A stretch of DNA of 64,000 nt from Clostridium sp. OS1-26 (GCF_030915445.1 NZ_CP133264.1:2232001-2296000); one strand, 5' to 3'; positions 1-8,902 are shown, counted from the stretch's first letter. Notes: generated by a model from the sequence alone, not told the origin. Translations and numbers: made by a program.

Positions 1-1
1 A

Positions 2-568
2 TATTTAGGAGGTCACAGTGATTTAATAGCTGGACTTGCAGTGGTAAATAGTAAGGAATTAGCGGAAAAGCTTCACTTTATTCAAAATTCTACAGGGGGA
101 GTATTAAATCCATTTGATTCCTGGCTTTTAATAAGAGGTATAAAGACATTATCAGTAAGAATGGATAGACATATTGAAAATGCCAATTATTTAGCACACT
201 TTTTAAAGAATCATCAAGCTGTAGAAAAGGTTTATTATCCAGGCTTTGAAGATCATCCAGGTTATGAAATTCATAAAAAGCAAGCAAATGGAGCAGGAGC
301 TATAATATCTTTCGTGCTAAAGGAAGGACGCAACATTAATGAATTCTTTAAAGGTGTAAAACTTATAACTTTAGGAGAGAGCTTAGGGGGAGTAGAATCC
401 TTAATATCTCATCCTGCTACTATGACACATGCTTCTATACCTGTTGAAATAAGACAAGAGATAGGAATAGTAGATAACTTAATTAGATTATCTGTAGGAA
501 TTGAAAGTAAAAAGGATTTAGCAGAGGATATAGAAAAGGCATTAAATAAATCGAAAAATATACTTTAG
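2..568 (+). CDS. Trans-sulfuration PLP enzyme (cystathionine gamma-lyase/synthase type), 3' part
   Basis: The gene enters from the left edge, and 188 residues of the C-terminal half are visible. The first residues, YLGGHSD, normally follow the PLP-binding lysine, so that lysine lies just outside the window. Further family motifs are NPFDSWLLIRGIKTL and SLGGVESLISHPATMTHA, the latter near the substrate-binding region of the Cys/Met-metabolism PLP family. The sequence does not separate gamma-synthase, gamma-lyase and beta-lyase activity. A cysteine-synthase-family gene follows after 9 nt and a CymR-like regulator lies downstream. By analogy with the mccAB pair of Firmicutes this suggests methionine-to-cysteine conversion through cystathionine, which is an inference from context. 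Confidence 0.88.
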   Translation, partial: YLGGHSDLIAGLAVVNSKELAEKLHFIQNSTGGVLNPFDSWLLIRGIKTLSVRMDRHIENANYLAHFLKNHQAVEKVYYPGFEDHPGYEIHKKQANGAGAIISFVLKEGRNINEFFKGVKLITLGESLGGVESLISHPATMTHASIPVEIRQEIGIVDNLIRLSVGIESKKDLAEDIEKALNKSKNIL

Positions 569-577
569 GGGGCAGAA

Positions 578-1498
578 ATGGAAATGGGTATGTATGTTAA
601 TGACATAAGGGAATTAGTAGGAAATACTCCTGTATTAAAAATAAACAATTTTGATATAAAAAGTGGAGTTAATATATTTGCTAAATTAGAATACTTTAAT
701 CCAGCAGGTAGTGTAAAAGATAGAATTGGTGTATATATGATAGAAAAGGCTGAAGAAGAAGGAATTCTTAAAAAAGGGTATACTATAATAGAAGCAACTG
801 CAGGCAATACTGGATTAGGAGTAGCTTTAGGAGCTTTAAATAAGGGATATAAAGTTATATTTGTTGTGCCTGAAAAATTTTCAATAGAAAAACAACTGCT
901 TATGAAAGCTTTAGGTGCAGAGATTATAAGTACTCCAAGAGAACTTGGAATGCAAGGGGCTATTGAAAAATCTGATGAACTTCTAAAAGAAATTCCAAAT
1001 TCAATTTCACTTAAACAATTTGAAAATAAAGCTAATCCAGAGGTTCATTACTTGACCACTGGTCCCGAAATATATTTATCCATTGGAAAAGAGATAGATT
1101 ACTTTGTAGCAGGAGCAGGCAGTGGTGGCACATTTACAGGCATTTCAAAGTATTTAAAGGGAAAAAATCCAAATATAAAGACAATACTAGCTGACCCAAT
1201 TGGATCTACAATGGGTGGTGGTGAAGAAAGATGCTATTCTATAGAAGGTATAGGAAACAATTTTGTACCAGGAACTATGGATATAGAATTAGTAGACGAT
1301 ACAATAAAAATTAGTGATGAAGAGTCCTTTGAGATGGTTAAAGAGTTAGCAAGAAGAGAAGGTGTAATAGTAGGTTCTTCTTCTGGAGCAGCTATGGCAG
1401 CAGCTTTAAAGCTAGCAGAAACTATAGATGAAGGTAATATAATTACGGTATTTCCAGATAGAGGAGATAGATATTTCAGCAAAAATATTTATGATTAA
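578..1498 (+). CDS. Cysteine synthase / cystathionine beta-synthase family protein
   Basis: This 306-residue fold-type II PLP enzyme has the Schiff-base lysine in GSVKDR (about K47), the phosphate/substrate loop EATAGNTG (about residues 71-78) and the glycine loop GAGSGGTFTG. Length fits CysK/CysM/MccA. The loop is EATAGNTG rather than the EPTSGNTG usual in CysK, which leans towards an MccA-like O-acetylserine-dependent cystathionine beta-synthase, but that is not proven. It starts 9 nt after the upstream trans-sulfuration gene, so the two are almost certainly one transcript. ATG 578 follows a GGGGG-rich site; a second in-frame ATG at 587 is possible. Confidence 0.88.
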   Translation: MEMGMYVNDIRELVGNTPVLKINNFDIKSGVNIFAKLEYFNPAGSVKDRIGVYMIEKAEEEGILKKGYTIIEATAGNTGLGVALGALNKGYKVIFVVPEKFSIEKQLLMKALGAEIISTPRELGMQGAIEKSDELLKEIPNSISLKQFENKANPEVHYLTTGPEIYLSIGKEIDYFVAGAGSGGTFTGISKYLKGKNPNIKTILADPIGSTMGGGEERCYSIEGIGNNFVPGTMDIELVDDTIKISDEESFEMVKELARREGVIVGSSSGAAMAAALKLAETIDEGNIITVFPDRGDRYFSKNIYD

Positions 1499-1531
1499 TC
1501 TGTAAGATAACGTTATTAATATAAATATACT

Positions 1532-1570
1532 AGACTGTTGGTAAATAGATTTTATCAGCAGTCTTTAGCT
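1532..1570 (+). terminator. Probable rho-independent terminator after the cysteine operon
   Basis: A 14-bp stem (1532-1545 with 1551-1564, two G-U pairs) with a 5-nt loop is followed by a short T-rich tail. It separates the cysteine genes from the Rrf2 regulator. Confidence 0.55.
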
Positions 1571-1655
1571 TTTTAAATTAATTAGTATAAAAAGTGTGCT
1601 TTTATTTTACCTCTAGAGTATTTTAGAATATGTTTTGTTAATATTAAATTTAAAA

Positions 1656-1719
1656 TTGATTTTTGAAAGCTCTATTTATATAATAGTATTGGTATATAAT
1701 AATACTATTATATAAATAG
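1656..1719 (+). promoter_or_regulatory. Promoter with 19-bp inverted repeat upstream of the Rrf2 gene
   Basis: TTGATT (1656-1661) and TATAAT (1679-1684), 17 bp apart, make a sigma-A type promoter. The -10 lies inside the left arm of a perfect 19-bp inverted repeat (1672-1690 and 1701-1719, 10-nt spacer), made almost entirely of A and T. An operator for autoregulation is the simplest reading. A hairpin in the 5' UTR is the alternative. Confidence 0.55.
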
Positions 1720-1741
1720 GTTTAATAAGAAAGGTGATTAT

Positions 1742-2176
1742 GTGAAAATTTCAACTAAAGGTAGATATGGGTTAAAAGCACTTATTGATATAGCTATGTA
1801 TTCTAACTCTGAGGTAGTTACATTAAAAAGTATTTCAGAAAGGCAAAGTATTTCAGAAGGATATTTAGAGCAAATTTTTTCAGCTTTAAGGAAAAGTGGT
1901 TTAGTTATAGGAAGAAAAGGAGCTCAAGGAGGATATACCTTATCAAAGAGTATAAATGAAATAACTATTGGGGAAATATTAAGAACTTTAGAAGGTGATT
2001 TGTCTTTAGTAGATGTTAGCAATACAAATACTGCAGATAATTTAGAAAAGTGTATAAATGAAAATTTGTGGAATATAATAAATAAAAATATTAATGATTA
2101 TTTTGATAGTATTACATTAGAAGATTTAGTTAATAAATATAAAAGTGAAGTAAATAATTTTATGTACTTTATTTAG
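1742..2176 (+). CDS. Rrf2 family transcriptional regulator, CymR-like
   Basis: The 144-residue protein has the Rrf2 winged helix-turn-helix. MKISTKGRYGLKALIDIA opens the domain, SISEGYLEQIFSALRKSGLV is the recognition helix and GAQGGYTLSK is the wing. Only one cysteine is present, in KCINENL, so the three-Cys Fe-S motif of IscR or NsrR is missing. That resembles CymR, the cysteine-metabolism repressor that works with CysK, and fits the two upstream genes. The start is GTG 1742 after AGAAAGGTG. It has its own promoter overlapping a large inverted repeat, suggesting self-control. The target genes are inferred from position only. Confidence 0.85.
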   Translation: MKISTKGRYGLKALIDIAMYSNSEVVTLKSISERQSISEGYLEQIFSALRKSGLVIGRKGAQGGYTLSKSINEITIGEILRTLEGDLSLVDVSNTNTADNLEKCINENLWNIINKNINDYFDSITLEDLVNKYKSEVNNFMYFI

Positions 2177-2289
2177 AGTAACATGTTTTATAATGATTAA
2201 TGTAGTATAGCCTTTTTTGTCATTTATAGTGGTGATAAAAGAGGTTTTATTTTTTACTAAAATATAAAAGCCTTAACTAGACTTAAAAG

Positions 2290-2346
2290 ACCACTTAGCT
2301 AAAGCTGATATTTTTGGAGAATATCAATTTTAACTAGGTGGTTTTT
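2290..2346 (+). terminator. Long-stem rho-independent terminator
   Basis: A roughly 23-bp imperfect stem (2290-2312 with 2320-2342; two mismatches and two G-U pairs) ends in a T run. It lies about 115 nt after the Rrf2 gene and before lemA. Confidence 0.6.
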
Positions 2347-2437
2347 ATGTTATATTTGTATTATTTTTTATTTAGTATATTTATTTAAAAAATCCTTAAA
2401 ATAAATATACTAATATCCTAAAATGGGGGTGAAATAA

Positions 2438-3007
2438 ATGAATAAAGGGCTAAAAGTGCTCTTGATTATTTTAGGTATACTTTTGATTATATTTTTACCT
2501 TTAATAGGTAGTTATAATTCTTTAGTAGGACTTGAGCAAAGAGTGAATGCAGCACAATCTAATATAGATACACAACTTCAAAGAAGATCTGATTTAATTC
2601 CTAATTTGGTGCAAACTGTTAAAGGATATGCTTCACAGGAACAAAAAATATTTACCGATGTTGCTGATGCAAGGTCTAGACTAGCAGGAGCACAAAATAT
2701 TTCTGACAAAGCAAATGCAGATGCTCAGCTATCAACAGCCCTTTCAAGATTGCTAGTTGTAGTCGAAAGATATCCAGATTTAAAGTCTAGTCAAAATTTT
2801 AAAGATTTATCTGTAGCTTTGGAAGGAACCGAGAATAGAATAGCTATTGCTAGACAGGATTATAACACTACTGTAAATAACTATAATACATCAATAAAAA
2901 GATTTCCCAACTCTATAATATCAGGTATGTATGGTTTTGCTCCAAGACCATACTATAAGGCGAGTGAAGGGGCACAGGAAGTCCCAAAGGTGGACTTTAC
3001 AAAATAG
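2438..3007 (+). CDS. lemA: LemA family protein
   Basis: The protein has 189 residues, one N-terminal membrane segment (about residues 5-27) and an extended helical LemA domain. Characteristic stretches are YNSLVGLEQRVNAAQSNID, QLQRRSDLIPNLVQTVKGY and YPDLKSSQNF. The length matches the family. LemA proteins are membrane-anchored with no agreed biochemical role, and they often sit beside TPM-domain or HtpX genes. Here a TPM-domain gene follows 79 nt later, so the two probably form one envelope-related unit. The start follows GGGGGTG. Confidence 0.93.
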   Translation: MNKGLKVLLIILGILLIIFLPLIGSYNSLVGLEQRVNAAQSNIDTQLQRRSDLIPNLVQTVKGYASQEQKIFTDVADARSRLAGAQNISDKANADAQLSTALSRLLVVVERYPDLKSSQNFKDLSVALEGTENRIAIARQDYNTTVNNYNTSIKRFPNSIISGMYGFAPRPYYKASEGAQEVPKVDFTK

Positions 3008-3086
3008 CTTGATTTTACAGCTTAGAATCAAAGAGAGATTTAAGCTATAATCTTGCTAGTGTAAGGTACATAAAAGGTAAACATAC

Positions 3087-3887
3087 ATGAAAAAAATAAA
3101 AAATAATTTTAAAATAACTAAATTGTTTTTTATCTTTATATTAATTTTAAATTTATCTTCGCCTAATATTATAAAGGGAGCTTCAAATATACCTGATCCA
3201 ACGAATTTAAAATATATAAATGATTATGTTGGAATTGTTGATGATAATACCAAAAACTATATTGTATCACTTGGCAGTGAATTAGAAAGTAAAACTGGTG
3301 CGCAAATGGCCATAGCTATAATAAACTCATTAGAGGGAAGAGATATAGAATCTTATTCCAATGAACTTTTTAGAACTTGGGGTATAGGACAAAAAGGTAA
3401 GGATAATGGTCTTTTAATATTATTATCAGTAAATGATAGAAAATGGAGAGTAGAAGTAGGCAGAGAACTGGAAGGAGCAATAACTGACATATATTCTGCT
3501 AGAGTTATGAATAATACAGCAGTGCCATTTTTTAAGGAAAACAAATATAGCGAGGGATTAAGCAATGCTTATTCAATTTTTGCAAAAGATATAGCTAAAG
3601 AATACAATATTACCTTACAAGGAAATAGAGAAGTTAATGATGTTACCCAGCAGCAAAAAGTGAAAGTTATAAATCCTATTATTATATATATTATTTTAGG
3701 AATCTTTGCTTTAGATGTTATATTAAATAGAGCTAGAATAACTAGATTTCTACTTTATGCAATGTTCTGGAATTCTTTTTGGGGCGGAGGCCCAAGAGGA
3801 AGAGGTGGAGGAGGTCCCGGTGGGGGAGGCTACGGTGGATTTGGCGGCGGGAGCTCTGGTGGTGGAGGTTCTTCAGGAAATTGGTAA
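3087..3887 (+). CDS. TPM domain-containing secreted/membrane protein (YgcG-like)
   Basis: The 266 residues comprise a signal peptide (about 1-31), a TPM domain (about 40-165, including LESKTGAQMAIAIINSLEG and NGLLILLSVNDRKWRVEVG), a transmembrane segment (about 194-216) and a glycine-rich tail. In the tail more than half of the last 34 residues are Gly. This architecture is typical of YgcG-like proteins that accompany LemA. TPM domains have been tied to photosystem repair and phosphatase activity in plants, but their bacterial role is unclear. The gene is GC-richer in the tail because of Gly codons. A strong terminator overlaps the region just after the stop. Confidence 0.9.
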   Translation: MKKIKNNFKITKLFFIFILILNLSSPNIIKGASNIPDPTNLKYINDYVGIVDDNTKNYIVSLGSELESKTGAQMAIAIINSLEGRDIESYSNELFRTWGIGQKGKDNGLLILLSVNDRKWRVEVGRELEGAITDIYSARVMNNTAVPFFKENKYSEGLSNAYSIFAKDIAKEYNITLQGNREVNDVTQQQKVKVINPIIIYIILGIFALDVILNRARITRFLLYAMFWNSFWGGGPRGRGGGGPGGGGYGGFGGGSSGGGGSSGNW

Positions 3888-3930
3888 AATACTGTTCCGA
3901 AAAAATTAGTTTTCGGAACAGTATTTTTTT
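3888..3930. terminator. Bidirectional rho-independent terminator
   Basis: A 16-bp near-perfect stem (AATACTGTTCCGAAAA and its complement) has flanking A and T runs. It serves the TPM gene on + and the converging gene on -; the - gene's stop lies inside it. Confidence 0.85.
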
Positions 3931-4985
3931 ATTGCATCTGTCCATTCTTTGATTTCTTTTCCGCTAGCCCACTGAGCCATAATCATAGTTTCATTTTTAC
4001 TCAATTCTAGCTCTAGAGCTGGGTTACCAAAAGAACCATTAGAATATGGATATATAGTTAGCTTATTAGGTGTAAATATTCCAATCATGTCCTTGTTCGG
4101 TGATGAAATTACATCTTCTATATCAGGAAATGTTTTTATGATAGACTTATAGCTTGTACATAATTCGTTATTTGAAGATACATTTTGTGGTAAATAGAGC
4201 TCTGTGTTGTATAAAATATAATTATTATACGTAGTGCATTTAAAGGTTTTTGCTATTTGAGGCAGCCATCTACCGTCTTTTCTTCCGATATTCCAAAATT
4301 CACCGGATGTAGTGTTTACAGTGTTTTTTTCGGAACATTCTCCTAAGTTTATATTTTGATTCCTATATTTGTTTATAATAGGTATAGACTTTTCGCTAAA
4401 TATATCTTTCATAGTGACCTTATTTTCTGTATTTCTGTAGTTTGTTAGATTCTCTAAATCTACTACAGCGCAAGTGTTATCATGGTAATATTTATTATCA
4501 TTATGTGAAATTGTATATGTAGAAACTCCAACGTAATTCTTATCGACAAAAGTTAGTTTACTTCTATAGGTGCTGAACTTATACTGAAAGGTTTCAGGAG
4601 TGTATACATCTCCAAAATCATGAGCTACAAGATATTCAATATAGTCCTCTGTATTTGTGAAGTTATATCTAACAGGTTCAATTTTCCAAAGGCTATTCTT
4701 ATGAGGAACAACGACAAAGTTTATTTCATTTATAATTTTTAAATTGTTATTACTATCAGGTGTAATCCATAGGGTTCTATAAGTGCTTGTATCCTTATCC
4801 AAGTCATTCCTGAAACTAATTAGTAGCCCCGAGTTAAATCCTGAAGACAGATTAGGATTAAAATAACATGGGTTCTCATTAATAAGCTTATAAGAATATA
4901 TTTTAACGCTAAAAATGAATAATACAGACATAAAAAATACTGACATGTATAAAGAATAATTTTTTTCTCTTTGTGAAAAATTCAT
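3906..4985 (-). CDS. Hypothetical membrane-anchored extracytoplasmic protein
   Basis: I do not recognise this 359-residue protein. A single hydrophobic segment near the N-terminus (about residues 13-31) looks like a signal anchor, and the rest is polar, rich in Asn, Tyr and Thr, and likely outside the membrane. Five cysteines (CYF, TCAVVD, GECSEK, FKCTTY, ELCTSY) plus one near the end could form disulfides. No catalytic motif is evident. It converges on the LemA/TPM pair and shares their terminator. It is transcribed divergently from ortAB. A GGAGGT-type site precedes the ATG. Confidence 0.7.
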   Translation of the reverse strand: MNFSQREKNYSLYMSVFFMSVLFIFSVKIYSYKLINENPCYFNPNLSSGFNSGLLISFRNDLDKDTSTYRTLWITPDSNNNLKIINEINFVVVPHKNSLWKIEPVRYNFTNTEDYIEYLVAHDFGDVYTPETFQYKFSTYRSKLTFVDKNYVGVSTYTISHNDNKYYHDNTCAVVDLENLTNYRNTENKVTMKDIFSEKSIPIINKYRNQNINLGECSEKNTVNTTSGEFWNIGRKDGRWLPQIAKTFKCTTYNNYILYNTELYLPQNVSSNNELCTSYKSIIKTFPDIEDVISSPNKDMIGIFTPNKLTIYPYSNGSFGNPALELELSKNETMIMAQWASGKEIKEWTDAIKKYCSEN

Positions 4986-5237
4986 ATCCTACCTCCATAA
5001 TAGGAAACCTATTTTGCTAATATAAAGTAACTTGAGTAACTTTAATAATTATCTCTCCATAATTAAACATATGATTGTAAAATCACTTTTAATATAAAAA
5101 TAGATTTGAAATTATTTTGAGAATTTTGAAGGTTTGTTTTTATGAAATTTCATTTATGCAAATTTTTTTGCTGAAAACTATTGAACTATAATTGTATTTG
5201 TGGTTAATTGTAATAAATGGGGTAATTTCTCATGATG

Positions 5238-5282
5238 ATACAATATGTATTTAGGAAAATAAGGTATAAGCACATATTGTAT
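5238..5282 (+). promoter_or_regulatory. 11-bp inverted repeat in the ortA leader
   Basis: ATACAATATGT (5238-5248) is repeated as its perfect reverse complement at 5272-5282, with a 23-nt spacer. It lies about 40 nt before the ortA start, inside the 336-nt gap after the divergent hypothetical gene. No T run follows, so it is not a terminator. It may be a repressor site or a leader stem. The rest of that gap is AT-rich with no other clear signal. Confidence 0.4.
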
Positions 5283-5321
5283 AAGTTTGCTAAAAACAAA
5301 AAATAGAAAGGGGAATTTTAC

Positions 5322-5633
5322 ATGGGGGAAAAAGCAAAGAAAGGTGATTGGGTTCAAATCCACAGCATAGTATTAAAGGCTGAAGAAAGGACGGGGAAGA
5401 TTCCAGAGGACACGAAGAGGGTTCCACTTGAAATGTGGGTAAAGGGATTTTTAAATTATGACTCTAATCTTGGAGATATAGTTGCTGTAACAACTTTAAC
5501 TGGAAGACAAGTGAAAGGAGAACTTGTTGAAGTTAATCCTAAATATATCCATAGCTTTGGAGATGAATATGTTCCAGAACTTTTAAGAGTTGGCATACAA
5601 GTTAGAAGTATTTTGAAGGAAGGTGAAGACTAA
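5322..5633 (+). CDS. ortA: 2-amino-4-ketopentanoate thiolase, alpha subunit
   Basis: This 103-residue protein matches the small OrtA subunit in size and content (KKGDWVQIHSIVLKAEERT, PLEMWVKGFL, GDEYVPELLRVG). With OrtB it forms the CoA-dependent thiolase that splits 2-amino-4-oxopentanoate into acetyl-CoA and alanine, the last step of oxidative ornithine fermentation in clostridia. Its stop TAA and the OrtB ATG meet (last base shared at 5633), which implies translational coupling. The start follows GAAAGGGG. The upstream steps (D-ornithine aminomutase, 2,4-diaminopentanoate dehydrogenase) are not in this window. Confidence 0.9.
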   Translation: MGEKAKKGDWVQIHSIVLKAEERTGKIPEDTKRVPLEMWVKGFLNYDSNLGDIVAVTTLTGRQVKGELVEVNPKYIHSFGDEYVPELLRVGIQVRSILKEGED

Positions 5634-7078
5634 TGGTTAAGGATAATAGTTATTCAGCTGTTATTGGAAGAAATACAGAAATAATAAAAAGTGCAACAGG
5701 CGTTGATTATTCAAAATACGAATCTGGCGGAATTGCTTTCGATTATGAAAAAATGATGAATGATATTGGATATACGTTAGACGATATAATAAAAATACAG
5801 AGAGAGGTAGGCGTTGGAAATACACCTCTTTTGGAGTTGAAAAATCTAACTGCGCTAGTGAGAAAGACTGCTGAAAAAGGTAAGGGAGCAAGAATATTTG
5901 TAAAAGATGAACAATGTAATCCATCGGGAAGTTTCAAAGACAGAAGGGCATCAATTTCGGCATATCAAGCTAAAAAGCTTGGATATAAAGGTATTGCTGC
6001 TTCAACCAGTGGAAACTATGGTGCGGCTGTTGCATCTCAAGCAGCAATGAGAAATTTAAAATGTATAATTGTGCAAGAATGTTATGATTCAAAAAAAGTT
6101 GGACAACCAGAGATATTGGAAAAGCAGAGAAAGTGTGAATCTTTAGGAGCAGAGGTAATTCAGCTATCTGTGGGACCAGAGCTTTTTTATACTTATTTAA
6201 GAGTGCTAGAAGAAACAGGATACTTTAATGCATCTCTTTACTCCAACTATGGAATAGCAGGTGTTGAGTCTCTTGGTTATGAAATAGCAATGCAGTGTAG
6301 GGAAATGTTAGGAAGGGATCCAGACTACGTTATTGCGACTCAAGCAGGTGGTGGGAACCTAACTGGAACTGCTAGAGGACTTATAAAAGCAGGAGCAATA
6401 AATACAAGAGTTTATGGAGCAAGTGTTGATTTATCAGGACTACATATGGCTTCTGATAAAGATTTTAATAGAAAATCATTTACAACTGGTCATACTGGAT
6501 TTGGCGTTCCTTATGCAACTAACCCAGATCATTCTGACGTTCCAAGAAGTGCAGCAAGAACATTAAGATACATGGAAGAGTTTTTAAATGTTAAACAAGG
6601 GGAAGTATTCTATATGACAGAGGTTCTAGCTAATTTGGAGGGAATAGAAAGAGGACCAGCAGGAAATACATCATTAACAGCAGCTTTTGCTTTAGCTAGA
6701 GAATTAGATGAAGATAAAGTCATAGTAGTCCAGGAAACTGAATATACTGGAGCAGGAAAACACCCATTACCACAACTAGCATTTGCTAAAGCAAATGGAA
6801 TAGAAATCAAATTTGGTAATAGTGATGAGGAAAAAGCGGGGATAAATATAATTCTTCCAGAGCATCCATCACATATTAAAACTAGGTTTGCAGATATGGA
6901 TAAATTAAGAAGATCATATATTAAAAATGCTGCAAAACATGTAGGAGCAATAAGTGCAAATGAAGAGGATATACAGTTTTTAATGGATGATACAAGATCA
7001 AGCAGAGAATTTGTCATTGAAACTTTAAAAGAATTGGGGATAGAACTTCAAACATCTTATACCACAAGATTCATATAA
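5633..7078 (+). CDS. ortB: 2-amino-4-ketopentanoate thiolase, beta (PLP) subunit
   Basis: The 481-residue PLP subunit has a threonine-synthase-like fold. The Schiff-base lysine is in NPSGSFKDRRAS (K102), followed by STSGNYGAAVA and the QAGGGNLTGTARG loop. C-terminal stretches such as GPAGNTSLTAAFALARELDE agree with OrtB, and the length is typical. It is coupled to ortA by a one-base overlap and ends in a strong terminator, so this is a two-gene operon. The aminomutase that feeds the pathway is B12-dependent, which gives a plausible physiological link to the large cobalamin operon downstream (inference). Confidence 0.92.
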   Translation: MVKDNSYSAVIGRNTEIIKSATGVDYSKYESGGIAFDYEKMMNDIGYTLDDIIKIQREVGVGNTPLLELKNLTALVRKTAEKGKGARIFVKDEQCNPSGSFKDRRASISAYQAKKLGYKGIAASTSGNYGAAVASQAAMRNLKCIIVQECYDSKKVGQPEILEKQRKCESLGAEVIQLSVGPELFYTYLRVLEETGYFNASLYSNYGIAGVESLGYEIAMQCREMLGRDPDYVIATQAGGGNLTGTARGLIKAGAINTRVYGASVDLSGLHMASDKDFNRKSFTTGHTGFGVPYATNPDHSDVPRSAARTLRYMEEFLNVKQGEVFYMTEVLANLEGIERGPAGNTSLTAAFALARELDEDKVIVVQETEYTGAGKHPLPQLAFAKANGIEIKFGNSDEEKAGINIILPEHPSHIKTRFADMDKLRRSYIKNAAKHVGAISANEEDIQFLMDDTRSSREFVIETLKELGIELQTSYTTRFI

Positions 7079-7117
7079 AAAGGAATTTCAATGTAAACAG
7101 AAATAAAGCTATAGAAT

Positions 7118-7157
7118 CCTGTTTAGTTTCTTTATAGAAGCTAAACAGGTTTTTTTG
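7118..7157 (+). terminator. Rho-independent terminator after ortB
   Basis: A 13-bp stem (7118-7130 with 7137-7149, one G-U) with a 6-nt loop is followed by a run of eight T. Confidence 0.85.
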
Positions 7158-7292
7158 TTTACAAAATGTTAATAAATTTGACACTAAGATGTCAAGCAAT
7201 AGATATATATTTAAGAGTATGTTTAAAAAATTTTAAAAAAATGTTTACTTAATATTTAAATATAAAATGCTCATAAGGGAAGGGATGAATTT

Positions 7293-8822
7293 ATGCAAGC
7301 TACCAAAATAAAAAAAATCTTAGTAGCTCTACTTGCAATAACTGCAGTTGGATCAGCATCATATTACGGTTATAAAAAGTATACAAGCAGTAAAACAACT
7401 ACTACAGCTAAATTTGCAACAGCTAAGGTTAAAAGGGCAGATATAGCAGTAACTGTTGAAGGAACAGGAACGGTTACTTCAGCTGAAGAAACAGATATTT
7501 ATTCTTCTAATGGCGGTATTGTACAACAATTACCTTTTAAACTAGGGGATACTGTTAAAAGTGGTGATTTGTTTTGTAGAATCGACGATACGACTTCACA
7601 GAAAAACATAGATACAGACAAAAACAATATAGCTCAAAAAACTCTAGACTTGAAAAATCTTGAAATTACTTTAGATAATTTGTACATAAAAGCTCCTATT
7701 GACGGAACCGTAAAATCAGTATTTGCTGCTTCTGGAGATGATGTAGCTTCTCTCAAACCAGCATATGGTGGCTTAGCTGTAATTACTGCAGGTAGTGATG
7801 GATCACTAGAAATACCTATACCTTTTCCACAGTCAGGAAAAATCTCACAAGTATATGTATCAGCAGGTAGCACTGTAAAAAAAGGGGATACTCTATTTAA
7901 ACTGGATGATTCAACTATAAAAAATAATATGGAAGCAATAAAATTGCAAATACAACAGCTTCAAAATGATTTAACTACTCAACAAAATAATTTAGCAAAA
8001 ACCTCAATAATATGTCCAAAGGATGGAATTATATCAACATTAAACATAAAGCAAGGTGATTATGTTGATAACACTAAACTTATAGCTGCTATTATAAACC
8101 CATCCAATTTACAAATAGTAGTACCAATAGATGAAATGGACATAGATAAAGTAAAAGTAGGAGAAGATGCAACTATAAAGGTAGATGATATAAAAGATAA
8201 AACATATACAGGACATGTAGAAAAGGTTTCTCAAGTTGGAAAGACAACTAATAATGTTACTACTTATGATGTTACATTATCATTAGATGACTCAGAACGA
8301 TTAAAGGTGGGAATGAATGTCAATGTAACCATTGCTGTTGATAAGAAAACAAATGTACTAGCTGTACCAACAGAGGCTGTTACAGAAAGAAATGGGAAAA
8401 AATATGTAATGGTTCAAAGTAACACTTCAAGTAATGGCAGTACTAGCAAGGGAACTAATAATATTCAACGTAATAATGATACTAATAATAGTGAAAATAA
8501 TAATTCTCAATCTAAAAGTGGTAATTCTAGCACAGGAAACAGTAATCAATCAAGAAATAATTCGTCAGGCCAGAATAGTATAAATAGAAATTCAACAAGC
8601 ATTCCAGGGAAACCTGTTGTTGTACAAACTGGAATACAAAATCAGAATATGGTTGAAATAATTAGCGGACTTTCTGAGAATGAAACAGTAATAATACAAT
8701 TTCCACAGTCAAATAACAGTAACCAAAATACGATGAGAAACGGAATGAATGGAATGAATGGCGGATTCGGAGGAAATGGAAATGGAGCAGCTAGAACTTC
8801 AGGTGGTGGTGGTAGAAACTAA
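7293..8822 (+). CDS. Membrane fusion/adaptor protein of a MacAB/YknXYZ-type exporter
   Basis: The 509-residue protein has one N-terminal membrane anchor (about residues 9-26). Two lipoyl-like halves follow (around DIAVTVEGTGTVTSAEETD and FPQSGKISQVYVSAGSTVK), then an alpha-hairpin and a beta-barrel (VVPIDEMDIDKVKVGE). An Asn/Ser-rich linker of about 65 residues interrupts the C-terminal membrane-proximal domain, and the tail is Gly/Asn-rich. It matches HlyD/YknX adaptors. The ABC ATPase and FtsX-type permease genes follow, as in Bacillus yknXYZ, which protects against a peptide toxin. The substrate here is unknown. The low-complexity insert is larger than usual. Confidence 0.9.
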   Translation: MQATKIKKILVALLAITAVGSASYYGYKKYTSSKTTTTAKFATAKVKRADIAVTVEGTGTVTSAEETDIYSSNGGIVQQLPFKLGDTVKSGDLFCRIDDTTSQKNIDTDKNNIAQKTLDLKNLEITLDNLYIKAPIDGTVKSVFAASGDDVASLKPAYGGLAVITAGSDGSLEIPIPFPQSGKISQVYVSAGSTVKKGDTLFKLDDSTIKNNMEAIKLQIQQLQNDLTTQQNNLAKTSIICPKDGIISTLNIKQGDYVDNTKLIAAIINPSNLQIVVPIDEMDIDKVKVGEDATIKVDDIKDKTYTGHVEKVSQVGKTTNNVTTYDVTLSLDDSERLKVGMNVNVTIAVDKKTNVLAVPTEAVTERNGKKYVMVQSNTSSNGSTSKGTNNIQRNNDTNNSENNNSQSKSGNSSTGNSNQSRNNSSGQNSINRNSTSIPGKPVVVQTGIQNQNMVEIISGLSENETVIIQFPQSNNSNQNTMRNGMNGMNGGFGGNGNGAARTSGGGGRN

Positions 8823-8902
8823 TATAGGTAACTACAGTTAAACTACTAGGTAAGTTGAAAGATGCAGTTGTTTATATCCATATTTAGAAATGAGGGATAA
8901 AT

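Noticed and set aside
5140-5190. Sigma-54 type -24/-12 promoter before ortA
   Set aside because: The GC...GC spacing is 12 instead of 10 and the flanking bases do not fit.
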